Of a stretch of 64,000 nt of DNA, positions 17,022 through 25,416 are shown one piece after another (positions within the stretch are counted from its first letter, which is position 1; each line of letters begins with the position of its first letter). This DNA is from Sphingomonas_E sp042693015 (GTDB taxonomy: Bacteria > Pseudomonadota > Alphaproteobacteria > Sphingomonadales > Sphingomonadaceae), in contig NZ_CP170544.1 in assembly GCF_042693015.1 (NCBI RefSeq), forward strand, positions 2,976,001-3,040,000, given 5' to 3'. Position numbers and translations under genes: made by a program. The notes under the pieces are model-generated. The model ran no database searches. It worked only from the letters and a program-made list of their open reading frames with translations, and was not told the origin of the DNA.

Positions 17022-18113
17022 TCAATCGAGCGGGATCGTCCGCAGCCAGCCATGGCCGTCATTGCTCTCGCCACGCTGCAGCCGCACGAGGCCGTCGCGC
17101 AGCTTTTCCGTCACCGCGCCGGTTTCACCGTTGGCGACCATGAACTCGCTGCCTTTGGATTCGACCTTGCCGATCGCCGCGATCACCGCAGCGGTGCCGC
17201 ACGCGAACACCTCGCGCAGCCGCCCGCTGGCAGCATCGGCCTGCCACTGATCGAAGCCGTAATTCTCTTCCCTGACGACAAGGCCATTGTCGCGGGCGAG
17301 CGTGATGACCGAATCCCGCGTGATACCGGGGAGGATCGTGCCAAGCGGCGGGGTGATGAGCGACCCATCATCCATCACGAAGAAGATGTTCATGCCGCCA
17401 AGCTCTTCCACCCAGCGATGCTCGGCCGCATCGAGGAAGACGACCTGGTCGCAGCCGCGCTGGATCGCCTCAGCCTGAGGCAGCAGGCTTCCGGCATAAT
17501 TGCCGCCGCATTTGGCAGCGCCCGTGCCACCGCGCGCGGCGCGGCTATAATCTTGCGAAACCCAGACCTTGATCGGCTTGGCGCCACCCTTGAAATAGGC
17601 GCCGACGGGACTGGCGATCGCGCAGAAGATATATTCGGACGCGGGCCTAACGCCCAGGAACACGTCGTTCGCGAACATGAAGGGGCGCAGATAGAGGCTG
17701 CCCTCGCCTGCCGGAATCCATGCCTTGTCGAGCGCGACCAGTTTCTCGATCGCTTCGAGGAACATTTCCTCCGGAATCTCGGGCATCGCCATGCGGTGCG
17801 CGGACTCGTTGAAGCGCCGGGCATTCTGTTCCGGCCGGAACAGGGTGACGCGGCCGTCGCCGGTGCGATAGGCCTTCATCCCTTCGAAGATTTCCTGCGC
17901 ATAATGCAGCACGGCACTGGCAGGATCGAGCTGAAAGGGCTCACGTGCCCGGATCTCGGCGTCATGCCAACCGGTTCCCACGCTCCACCGAATCACTACC
18001 ATATGGTCGGTGAAGATCTTCCCGAACCCCGGATCAGCGATCAGCTGTGCCCGTTCCGCATCGGGAACGGGGTTGGAGTGGGGAATAAGCCGGAACGACG
18101 GCTTGTCAGCCAT
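17022..18113 (-). CDS. ilvE: Branched-chain amino-acid aminotransferase
   Basis: A PLP enzyme of fold class IV that interconverts leucine, isoleucine and valine with their 2-keto acids. The 363-residue length and order (HYAQEIFEGMKAYR near residue 70, RPEQNARRF, FMFANDVFLGVRP, the PLP lysine in KCGGNYAGS, then ITRDSVITLA) fit the BCAT2/eukaryotic-like bacterial subfamily. It is convergent with the M23 gene. The short-chain dehydrogenase and thiolase genes upstream on the same strand could form a branched-chain degradation group, but a separate transcript is equally likely. Confidence 0.92.
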   Translation of the reverse strand: MADKPSFRLIPHSNPVPDAERAQLIADPGFGKIFTDHMVVIRWSVGTGWHDAEIRAREPFQLDPASAVLHYAQEIFEGMKAYRTGDGRVTLFRPEQNARRFNESAHRMAMPEIPEEMFLEAIEKLVALDKAWIPAGEGSLYLRPFMFANDVFLGVRPASEYIFCAIASPVGAYFKGGAKPIKVWVSQDYSRAARGGTGAAKCGGNYAGSLLPQAEAIQRGCDQVVFLDAAEHRWVEELGGMNIFFVMDDGSLITPPLGTILPGITRDSVITLARDNGLVVREENYGFDQWQADAASGRLREVFACGTAAVIAAIGKVESKGSEFMVANGETGAVTEKLRDGLVRLQRGESNDGHGWLRTIPLD

Positions 18114-18143
18114 GACACTCGATCTCCTTTTAACATGCCCCTT

Positions 18144-18905
18144 TTAGCGCGGCGCCATACGGATCGCGCCGTCGAGCCGGATCACCTCGCCGTTCAGCAT
18201 CGGATTGGCAAGGATGCTGTCGACCATTTGTGCAAATTCTTCCGGCTTGCCCAATCGGCTCGGGAAGGGAACCTGCTTGCCGAGTGACTCTGTTGCGGCC
18301 GGCGGAAGCCCGGCGAGCATCGGCGTCCAGAAGATGCCGGGCGCGATAGTCATCACCCTTATGCCGTGCTGGGCGAGGTCGCGCGCGATCGGCAAGGTGA
18401 GGCCGACGACGCCGCCCTTTGACGCCGCATAAGCCGCCTGGCCGATCTGGCCGTCATAGGCGGCGACCGAGGCGGTGTTGACGATGACGCCGCGTTCCTC
18501 GCCAACTGGATCGGCCTGCGCCAGCCGAGCGGCAACCTTGGAGATCATGTTGAAGGTGCCGATGAGGTTGATTTCCACAGCCTTGCGAAAGGCATCGAGC
18601 GGATGCGGCGTAAAATCGCGGGAGAAGGTCTTGATCGCCGGCGCGACGCCCGCGCAGTTGACGAGGATGCGGGCGACGCCATGCGCAGCCTCGGCCGCCG
18701 CCACCGCATCGGCCACACCGGTATCGTCGGTGATGTTCACCTTGAAGAAGCGACCGCCGGTTTCCCCCGCCACCGCCGCGCCTCCTTCTTCGTTCAGGTC
18801 GAAGATGGCGACCTTGCAGCCCTTTGCCGCCAGCAGCCGCGCGGTGGCGGCGCCCAGCCCCGATGCGCCGCCCGTGACGATGGCAGCGCTGTTCGCATAG
18901 TCCAT
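18144..18905 (-). CDS. Short-chain dehydrogenase (3-hydroxyacyl-CoA dehydrogenase type 2-like)
   Basis: A 253-residue classical SDR with TGGASGLG for NAD binding, D at the end of the second strand (VAIFDLN), NCAG, the active-site serine in NTASVAA, and YAASK. The overall pattern, including DFTPHPLDAFRKAVEINLIGTF and the late PFPSRLGKPEEFAQM, resembles HSD17B10-type 3-hydroxy-2-methylbutyryl-CoA dehydrogenases. I chose the ATG at 18905 because GGAGGGG lies just upstream. It follows the thiolase gene by 22 bases, consistent with a shared role in acyl-CoA oxidation. Confidence 0.8.
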   Translation of the reverse strand: MDYANSAAIVTGGASGLGAATARLLAAKGCKVAIFDLNEEGGAAVAGETGGRFFKVNITDDTGVADAVAAAEAAHGVARILVNCAGVAPAIKTFSRDFTPHPLDAFRKAVEINLIGTFNMISKVAARLAQADPVGEERGVIVNTASVAAYDGQIGQAAYAASKGGVVGLTLPIARDLAQHGIRVMTIAPGIFWTPMLAGLPPAATESLGKQVPFPSRLGKPEEFAQMVDSILANPMLNGEVIRLDGAIRMAPR

Positions 18906-18927
18906 GACGATCCCCTCCGGGTTTCTG

Positions 18928-20109
18928 TTATGCCAGTTCGATCGCGATCGCGGTCGCCTCGCCACCGCCGATGCAGAGGCTGGCGACACCGCGCTTGAGC
19001 CCACGATTTTCGAGCGCGGCAATCAGCGTCGCGATGATCCGCGCGCCCGACGCGCCGATCGGATGGCCGAGCGCGGTGGCGCCGCCATTGACGTTGAGCT
19101 TGTCGAACGAGATGCCGAGATCCTTGGCGGCGATCATTGCCACCACTGCGAACGCCTCGTTCACCTCGAACAGATCGACGTCACCAACGGACCAGCCCGC
19201 CTTGTCGAGCACCTTGCGGATCGCATCGACCGGCGCGGTGGTGAAGAGCGCCGGCTCATGCGCATGGGCGGCGTGCGCGACGACCTTCGCCGCAACCTTG
19301 AGACCCTGCGCTTTGGCGACGCTCTCGCGCGTCATCACCAAGGCGGCAGCGCCGTCGGAAATCGAGGCGGAGCTGGCCGCGGTGATCGTGCCGTCCTTGG
19401 CGAAGGCAGGCCTGAGGCCGGGGATCTTGTCCGGCTTCGCGTTGCCCGGCTGCTCATCCTTGGCGACCGTCACTGCACCCTTGCGGCTCTGCACTTCGAC
19501 GGGAATGACCTCGCGATCGAAGGCGCCGCTCTCGATCGCGGCGACCGCACGGGACAGCGAGCGGAGGGCATATTCGTCCTGCTCTTGCCGTGTGAACTGA
19601 TAGTCGCGCGCCGTATCCTCGGCGAAGGCGCCCATCGGCTTGCCGCGGTCATAGGCATCTTCCAGCCCGTCCAACATCATCGTGTCGACGACGGTGTCAT
19701 GGCCGATCCGCGCGCCCGAACGATGCTTGGGGAGCGCGTAGGGCGCGTTGGTCATGCTTTCCATGCCGCCCGCGACGATCACGTCGACCGATCCCGCGGC
19801 CAGCGCCTCGGCCGCCATGATCGCGGCCTGCATCCCCGATCCGCACATCTTGTTGACGGTGGTCGCCTCGACCGACTTGGGTAGCCCCGCCCCCAGCGCC
19901 GCCTGCCGCGCCGGCGCCTGGCCGAGTGCCGCCGGCAGCACGCAGCCCATATAGATGCGCTCGACCGCAGCGGGCGCAACGCCCGCGCGCTCGACCGCCG
20001 CCTTTACCGCCGCGGCGCCGAGCTCGGTTGCGGACGCACCGGCAAGCGCGCCCTGGAAGCCGCCCATCGGCGTGCGGGCATAAGAAGCGATGACGACGGG
20101 ATCGGACAT
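18928..20109 (-). CDS. Acetyl-CoA C-acyltransferase (thiolase)
   Basis: A 393-residue thiolase that condenses or cleaves acyl-CoA with CoA. The nucleophile is C89 in NKMCGSGMQA; the EVNEAFA motif, GHPIGASGAR (active-site histidine) and CIGGGEATA (second cysteine) are all intact. The ATG at 20109 is preceded by AAGGTG and starts the conserved MSDPVVIASYARTP. Acetoacetyl-CoA thiolase (PhaA/AtoB) and degradative 3-ketoacyl-CoA thiolase cannot be separated by eye. It forms a two-gene unit with the dehydrogenase. Confidence 0.9.
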   Translation of the reverse strand: MSDPVVIASYARTPMGGFQGALAGASATELGAAAVKAAVERAGVAPAAVERIYMGCVLPAALGQAPARQAALGAGLPKSVEATTVNKMCGSGMQAAIMAAEALAAGSVDVIVAGGMESMTNAPYALPKHRSGARIGHDTVVDTMMLDGLEDAYDRGKPMGAFAEDTARDYQFTRQEQDEYALRSLSRAVAAIESGAFDREVIPVEVQSRKGAVTVAKDEQPGNAKPDKIPGLRPAFAKDGTITAASSASISDGAAALVMTRESVAKAQGLKVAAKVVAHAAHAHEPALFTTAPVDAIRKVLDKAGWSVGDVDLFEVNEAFAVVAMIAAKDLGISFDKLNVNGGATALGHPIGASGARIIATLIAALENRGLKRGVASLCIGGGEATAIAIELA

Positions 20110-20376
20110 GGAAACACCTTCACGAACTGCGGGACATGACGAGACGGTGGAAATGGGACGTGCCCTCATAATGCCGGCGTGCGCGCTTGTCCTCAGCGCA
20201 ATCCACCATCGCCCGCTTCGTCACCAGCCCATAACCGCGTCTCATGGGCGCAAGGTGGCGATCGCGCGCGCCCGATCAAGCCCCTGCTTGTCGCGGAAAG
20301 AACGGCTGGCCGGTGGTGGTGTTGGGGAGGGCGCCAGGGCGACCTGACGCCACTGGAACACCCTGAAGTCAGCAAA

Positions 20377-20453
20377 TGGTCGGGGCGACAGGATTCGAAC
20401 CTGCGACCCCCAGACCCCCAGTCTGATGCGCTACCAGGCTGCGCTACGCCCCG
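20377..20453 (-). tRNA. tRNA-Pro (anticodon GGG)
   Basis: Reading the minus strand, a 77-base cloverleaf with a 7-bp acceptor (CGGGGCG paired with CGCCCCG), discriminator A and an encoded CCA. The anticodon loop CUGGGGG on a 5-bp stem gives anticodon GGG, proline. The T arm contains the canonical GGTTCGAATCC. About 270 bases between the thiolase gene and this tRNA contain no gene that I can support. Confidence 0.95.
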
Positions 20454-20588
20454 ACCTGCTGACAGGGCCTGATCCAGACCCTAGGCGGCGCGCTTTACTG
20501 AGGTCGGTCGGGACATGCAAGCCGCATGTCCAGCATTGCCCCGACCGAGATGTCGGACTAGATGATAAGTAGCAAAAGGAAACTTATC

Positions 20589-21071
20589 ATGGCCGATCGT
20601 TCCCGCTCTTATGGCGTCGCCACGCCCGAACAGATCGCCGGCAGAAGCGGCCGACAGGTGCTGGAAGCCATGCTGGCGGGCGAGCTTCCGGCGGCGCCGA
20701 TAGCGCGGCTGATGGGCTTCGATCTGGTCGAGGTGGGCGACGGCCTGGCGATCTTCGCAGGCGAGCCCTTCGCCGACCTGCTCAACCCGCTCGGCATCAT
20801 CCATGGCGGCTGGGCGCTGACCCTGATCGATAGCGCCGCGGGCTGCGCCGCCCACAGCACTTTGGCGCCCGGCTTCGGCTACACGACGATCGAGACCAAG
20901 GTGAACTTCGCCCGGCCGATCAACCCCGACAGCGGCAAGGTGCGCGCCGAAGGCCGCGTCATCACCGCCGGCCGGAGGATCATCGCCACCGATGCGCGCA
21001 TCACCGATTCGCGCGGCCGCATCCTGGCGCACGGCACGTCGACCTTGATGGTGTTCGCGCCGGAGGGGTGA
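20589..21071 (+). CDS. PaaI-family thioesterase
   Basis: A 160-residue single hot-dog domain protein predicted to hydrolyse acyl- or aryl-CoA thioesters. It has NPLGIIHGGWALTLIDSAAGCAA, the HGG motif leading into the central helix, then the strands TTIETKVNFARPI and KVRAEGRV. The ATG at 20589 has an AAAAGGA site 8 bases upstream; an upstream ATG at 20562 lacks one. It probably stands alone. The real substrate is unknown. Confidence 0.8.
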   Translation: MADRSRSYGVATPEQIAGRSGRQVLEAMLAGELPAAPIARLMGFDLVEVGDGLAIFAGEPFADLLNPLGIIHGGWALTLIDSAAGCAAHSTLAPGFGYTTIETKVNFARPINPDSGKVRAEGRVITAGRRIIATDARITDSRGRILAHGTSTLMVFAPEG

Positions 21072-21185
21072 CGGGAAACCTCTCGTAACGCGGCCCCCGT
21101 TGCGTGGGTTGCCCTTCCCGTGATAGGCGCGCGCCTTTCCCGGGCCATTGTTTGACGGCCGCGCTTTCCAGGAAGCCCATCCCCG

Positions 21186-21521
21186 ATGTTCGTTTCTCCC
21201 GCATATGCCCAGGCCGCCGGCGGCGCATCTTCTGGCGGCAGCGCCGTGATGCTGATCGGCCAGTTCGTCCTGCTCGGCGCCATCTTCTGGTTCCTCATCC
21301 TTCGCCCGCAGCAGAAGAAGCTGAAGGAGCATCGCGCCAAGATCGACGCGGTGAAGAAGGGTGACACCGTCGTCACCGGCGGCGGCATCATCGGCAAGGT
21401 CACCAAGGTCGAAGATCATGAGGTCGAGGTGGAAATCGCCTCCCAGGTCAAGATCAAGGTGGTCAAGGCGACGCTTACCGACGTCCAGCCGCTCGGCGGC
21501 GCCAAGCCCGCCAACGACTGA
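21186..21521 (+). CDS. yajC: Preprotein translocase subunit YajC
   Basis: A small SecDF accessory protein of the Sec translocon. The 111 residues show a single membrane helix (about 20-37, MLIGQFVLLGAIFWFLIL), the conserved RPQQKK just after it, and the GDTVVTGGGIIGKVTKV beta domain. It is followed by secD after 8 bases and then secF, the classic operon. The N-terminus MFVSPAYAQAAGG with its alanine-rich stretch is typical of alphaproteobacterial YajC. Confidence 0.95.
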   Translation: MFVSPAYAQAAGGASSGGSAVMLIGQFVLLGAIFWFLILRPQQKKLKEHRAKIDAVKKGDTVVTGGGIIGKVTKVEDHEVEVEIASQVKIKVVKATLTDVQPLGGAKPAND

Positions 21522-21529
21522 GCCCCGTC

Positions 21530-23128
21530 ATGCTCGATTTCCCGCGCTGGAAGGTCCTGTCGATCGTCACCGTCGTGATGGTCGGCATCTTGCTCGCCAT
21601 CCCGAGCCTGGTTCCCGAAGCGGCGCTGAAAAGCGTCGGCCTCGGCAGCCTTCCCCGCATCAATCTTGGTCTCGACCTTGCCGGCGGCAGCCATCTGTTG
21701 CTGGAAGCCGACACGGACGACGTCGCCAAGCAGCGGCTTGCGCTGATGGAAGAGAGCGTCCGCACCGAAATGCGGCGCGGCGACACCAAGATCGATATCG
21801 GCGACATCTCCACCTCGGGCGGCAAGCTCAGCTTCTTCGTCCGCGATACGACCAAGCTCGATACCGCGGTCGAACGTATCCGCACGCTCACCCAGCCGGC
21901 CGGGATGACCGGCCAGCGCGACTGGGACGTGGCGGTGGTCGATTCGACCCGGATCGTGCTGACGCCGACCAAGACGGGCATCGACAGGGCGATCAACGAC
22001 GCGATGGGCGTTGCCACCGACGTCGTCCGCCGCCGCATCGACGAGATGGGCACGCGCGAGCCGACGATCATCCGCCAGGGCAATGACCGCATCGTCGTTC
22101 AGGTGCCGGGCCTGCAGGACCCGCAGGCGCTGAAGTCGCTGCTCGGCAAGACCGCCAAGCTGGAATTCAAGCTGGTCGACCTGACGGTGAGCGCGGCGGA
22201 CATCGCCGCCAACCGGGCCCCCCCCGGCAGCCAGATCCTGCCTTACCCCGACAATCCCGGCGGCGTGCCGGCGATCGCCGTCTATCGCCGCGTGATGGTG
22301 AGCGGCGACGAACTGATCAACGCCAACCAGGGCTACGACCAGCAGGGCCGCCCGATCACCAATATCGAGTTCAACAATTCGGGTGGGCGCAAGTTCGCGC
22401 GGGTGACGACCGAGAATGTCGGCAAGCCCTTCGCCATGATCCTCGACGGCAAGGTCATTTCCGCGCCGAACATCAACGAGCCGATCCAGGGCGGTCGCGC
22501 GCAGATCTCGGGCAACTTCACCGTCCAGTCGGCGAACGAGCTCGCCATCGCGCTCAAGTCGGGCAAGCTGCCGGTCGCGCTGAAGGTGGTCGAGGAACGC
22601 ACCGTCGGTCCTGATCTCGGCGCCGATTCGATCCGCGCCGGCGTGCTGGCCTGCGTGATCGCGGCGGTCGCGGTGATCCTGTTCATGCTCGTCACCTATG
22701 GCCGCTTCGGCGTCTATGCGAACATGGCGGTGGTGATAAACATCCTCGTGATCCTTGGCGTCATGTCCGTCATGGGCGCGACACTGACCTTGCCGGGCAT
22801 CGCGGGCTTCGTGCTGACGCTGGGCACCGCGGTCGACGCCAACGTGCTGATCAACGAGCGCATCCGCGAGGAGCGCCGGCGCGGTCTTTCGGTCGTCCAG
22901 TCGGTGGAGCGCGGCTATAAGGAAGCCAGCCGCACCATCTTCGAGGCGAACGTGACCCACGCCATCGCCGGCGTGATCATGCTGGCGCTGGGCTCCGGCC
23001 CGGTGAAGGGCTTCGCGATCGTGCTGTTGATCGGCATCGCCACATCGGTGTTCACCGCCGTCCTGTTCACCCGCATGCTCGTCGCAGGCTGGCTCCGCCG
23101 GAAGCGGCCGACCGAGATCATCATCTAA
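21530..23128 (+). CDS. secD: Protein translocase subunit SecD
   Basis: A membrane component that uses the proton gradient to help pull secreted proteins across the inner membrane. The 532 residues have an N-terminal helix, NLGLDLAGGSHLLLE, the large periplasmic P1 domain, and five C-terminal helices with FVLTLGTAVDANVLINERIREE. It starts 8 bases after yajC and runs into secF, so translation is probably coupled. Confidence 0.96.
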   Translation: MLDFPRWKVLSIVTVVMVGILLAIPSLVPEAALKSVGLGSLPRINLGLDLAGGSHLLLEADTDDVAKQRLALMEESVRTEMRRGDTKIDIGDISTSGGKLSFFVRDTTKLDTAVERIRTLTQPAGMTGQRDWDVAVVDSTRIVLTPTKTGIDRAINDAMGVATDVVRRRIDEMGTREPTIIRQGNDRIVVQVPGLQDPQALKSLLGKTAKLEFKLVDLTVSAADIAANRAPPGSQILPYPDNPGGVPAIAVYRRVMVSGDELINANQGYDQQGRPITNIEFNNSGGRKFARVTTENVGKPFAMILDGKVISAPNINEPIQGGRAQISGNFTVQSANELAIALKSGKLPVALKVVEERTVGPDLGADSIRAGVLACVIAAVAVILFMLVTYGRFGVYANMAVVINILVILGVMSVMGATLTLPGIAGFVLTLGTAVDANVLINERIREERRRGLSVVQSVERGYKEASRTIFEANVTHAIAGVIMLALGSGPVKGFAIVLLIGIATSVFTAVLFTRMLVAGWLRRKRPTEIII

Positions 23129-23142
23129 GAAGGCCGGGCATA

Positions 23143-24120
23143 ATGCGACTTCTGAAGCTCGTCCCCGACAATACCAATATCGGCTTTGTCCGGGTTCGCC
23201 ACATCGCCTTCGCGCTGACCGCGCTGCTGACGATCGCCGCGCTGGCGCTGGTGTTCACGCGCGGCCTCAATCTCGGCGTCGATTTCGTCGGCGGCCTGAT
23301 GATCGAGGCCAAGTTCGAACAGCCGATTCATCTGGAAAAGGTGCGCAGCTCGGTCGATCGGCTGGGCGTGGGCACCAGCCAGCTCCAGTCCTTCGGCGAT
23401 CCGCGCACCGTCTCGATCCGCCTGCCGCTGCCCGAATCCACCGACGAGGGCGCGACCAACGCCGTGGTGCGGCAGGTTCAGACGGCGCTTACTGCCGAAT
23501 ATCCGGGCGTGCGCTTCAACCGCGCCGAAGCGGTTTCGGGCAAGGTTTCGGAAGAGCTGATCTTCAACGGCGCCCTGGCCGTGGTGCTGGCCATCGTCGG
23601 CATCGCGATCTTCTCCTGGTTCCGGTACGAGTGGCAGTTCGGCGTTTCGACGGCGGTCGCCATCGTCCACGACGTGTTGATGACCTTGGGTTTCTTCGCG
23701 CTCACCCAGCTCGAATGCGACCTTTCGACCGTCGCCGCGGTGCTGACGATCATCGGCTATTCCATCAACGACAAGATGGTGATCGACGATCGCATCCGCG
23801 AGAATATGCGCAAATACCGCAAGATGGACATGAAGGCTCTGATCGACCTTTCGGTCAACGAGACGCTGCCGCGCACGGTGATGACCTCGATCACGATCAT
23901 GCTGGCACTCGGCGCGCTCCTGATCTTCGGTGGCCATGTGCTGCAGGCTTTCACCGCGGCGATGATGCTCGGCATCGTCGTCGGCACCTATTCGTCGGTC
24001 TATGTCTCCTCCTCGCTGCTGATCTCGCTGGGCGTCACGACGCGCAGCTTCGCGCCGAAGGAGGAGACGGCGACAGCCGAACGCGTCACCCGCCGGGCCG
24101 ACGACGGCGCGGTCCCCTGA
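23143..24120 (+). CDS. secF: Protein translocase subunit SecF
   Basis: Partner of SecD in the SecDF complex. The 325-residue protein has helix 1 at about 24-42, the NLGVDFVGGLMIEAKF motif, a short periplasmic domain, and the final helix bundle with GYSINDKMVIDDRIREN, the SecF counterpart of the SecD motif. It follows secD after 14 bases. The C-terminal tail after residue 300 is charged and cytoplasmic. Confidence 0.96.
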   Translation: MRLLKLVPDNTNIGFVRVRHIAFALTALLTIAALALVFTRGLNLGVDFVGGLMIEAKFEQPIHLEKVRSSVDRLGVGTSQLQSFGDPRTVSIRLPLPESTDEGATNAVVRQVQTALTAEYPGVRFNRAEAVSGKVSEELIFNGALAVVLAIVGIAIFSWFRYEWQFGVSTAVAIVHDVLMTLGFFALTQLECDLSTVAAVLTIIGYSINDKMVIDDRIRENMRKYRKMDMKALIDLSVNETLPRTVMTSITIMLALGALLIFGGHVLQAFTAAMMLGIVVGTYSSVYVSSSLLISLGVTTRSFAPKEETATAERVTRRADDGAVP

Positions 24121-24127
24121 GGCCGGT

Positions 24128-24511
24128 ATGGCCGGCCCCAACATGGATCGGGACGCCGCGCCCGAAGGCCCCGTCGTCCGGGGCTTCCGTGGGCACGGCT
24201 ATCTGGTTTCCGACCGTTATGTTCCCGGCGGGCTGAAATTGACCCCCGACGACGCCCGTGACTGGGCCGCGACCGACATCGCCACCCTTGTCGAGGCCGA
24301 CTTGGCGGACTTGGTAGCGATGACGCCGCCGCCCGAATTCATCCTGATCGGCACCGGCGCGACGATGGCGCAGCCACCCGTCGCCTTCGTGCGGGCGATC
24401 GAGGCACGCGGCATCGGCATCGAGGCGATGGACAGCCGCGCCGCCGCCCGCGCCTGGGGCGTGCTGCGCGGCGAAGGCCGATGGATCGCCGCCGCGCTCC
24501 TGCCCTTTTAG
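24128..24511 (+). CDS. Mth938-like domain protein (DUF498 family)
   Basis: A 127-residue protein of the MTH938/NDUFAF3-like family, frequently found next to secDF in alphaproteobacteria and related to a mitochondrial complex I assembly factor. Typical segments are VVRGFRGHGYLV, a strand-helix region ending EFILIGTG, and GIGIEAMDSRAAARAWGVLRGEGR. It begins 7 bases after secF and so belongs to the same operon. Its biochemical role in bacteria is not established. Confidence 0.85.
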   Translation: MAGPNMDRDAAPEGPVVRGFRGHGYLVSDRYVPGGLKLTPDDARDWAATDIATLVEADLADLVAMTPPPEFILIGTGATMAQPPVAFVRAIEARGIGIEAMDSRAAARAWGVLRGEGRWIAAALLPF

Positions 24512-24600
24512 CCCATTGTCCGGGCAATCGACATCAACCTGCGTCACGCCACCGCCTTCGCGCTTGGCGGGCCGCAAAGCCTGGGTTAAGACCTCGCCCC

Positions 24601-25380
24601 ATGCGTAGAATTGCCCGACCGATCGCCCTTTCCATCGCCATCGCTTTGATCGCCCCGCTTGCGGGTTGCGCCTCCAATGGCGGCGGCAAGAAGGCCGACA
24701 CCAAATATGTCGCCCGCGACGTCGACACACTCTACAACGCGGCCAAGGAACGGCTGGACAAGGGCCAGTACAAGGTCGCCGCGGCACTGTTCGACGAGGT
24801 CGAGCGCCAGCACCCCTATTCGGCCTGGGCGCGGCGCGCGCAGCTGATGAGCGCGTTCAGCTATTATCTGGCGCGGCAATATCCCGAATCGATCCAGTCG
24901 GCGCAGCGCTTCCTGTCGATCCACCCCGGCAACAAGGACGCCCCTTACGCGCTCTACCTGATCGGCATCGATTATTATGAGCAGATCCAGGACGTCACCC
25001 GCGATCAGAAGATCACCCAGCAGGCAATGGACGCGCTGGGCGAAGTTGTCCGCCGCTATCCCGACACGGCCTATGCCGCCGATGCGCGCTTGAAGATCGA
25101 CCTTGTCCGCGACCATCTTGGCGGCAAGGAGATGGAGATCGGCCGCTTCTACCAGCGCCGGCGCGACTGGCTGGCCGCGACGATCCGCTTCCGCACCGTG
25201 GTGGACGAATATCAGACGACCACCCACGCCCCGGAAGCCCTGATGCGCCTTACCGAATGCTATCTGGCGCTGGGCGTACCTGAGGAAGCAAAGAAAGCAG
25301 CCGCGGTGCTGGGCGCCAATTATCCCGGCTCGAAATGGTACGAGCGTGCCTATGAGCTGGTCCAGAAGCATCCTGCGTGA
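24601..25380 (+). CDS. bamD: Outer-membrane assembly lipoprotein BamD
   Basis: A component of the BAM complex that inserts beta-barrel proteins into the outer membrane. The 259 residues have a lipoprotein signal with lipobox LAGC (Cys 23) and five tetratricopeptide-like repeats, including TLYNAAKERLDKGQYKVAA and SAWARRAQLMSAFSYYLARQYPES. The ATG at 24601 puts the lipobox at the right distance; an upstream in-frame ATG would bury it. recN follows 36 bases downstream. Confidence 0.93.
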   Translation: MRRIARPIALSIAIALIAPLAGCASNGGGKKADTKYVARDVDTLYNAAKERLDKGQYKVAAALFDEVERQHPYSAWARRAQLMSAFSYYLARQYPESIQSAQRFLSIHPGNKDAPYALYLIGIDYYEQIQDVTRDQKITQQAMDALGEVVRRYPDTAYAADARLKIDLVRDHLGGKEMEIGRFYQRRRDWLAATIRFRTVVDEYQTTTHAPEALMRLTECYLALGVPEEAKKAAAVLGANYPGSKWYERAYELVQKHPA

Positions 25381-25416
25381 CGCGCGCGGGCGCGTGATCC
25401 TCGCGGCTGGAAAGCC

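Noticed and set aside
17052..18287. 411-codon plus-strand frame opposite ilvE
   Set aside because: Antisense shadow of the aminotransferase; composition is typical of high-GC antisense frames and no motif is present.
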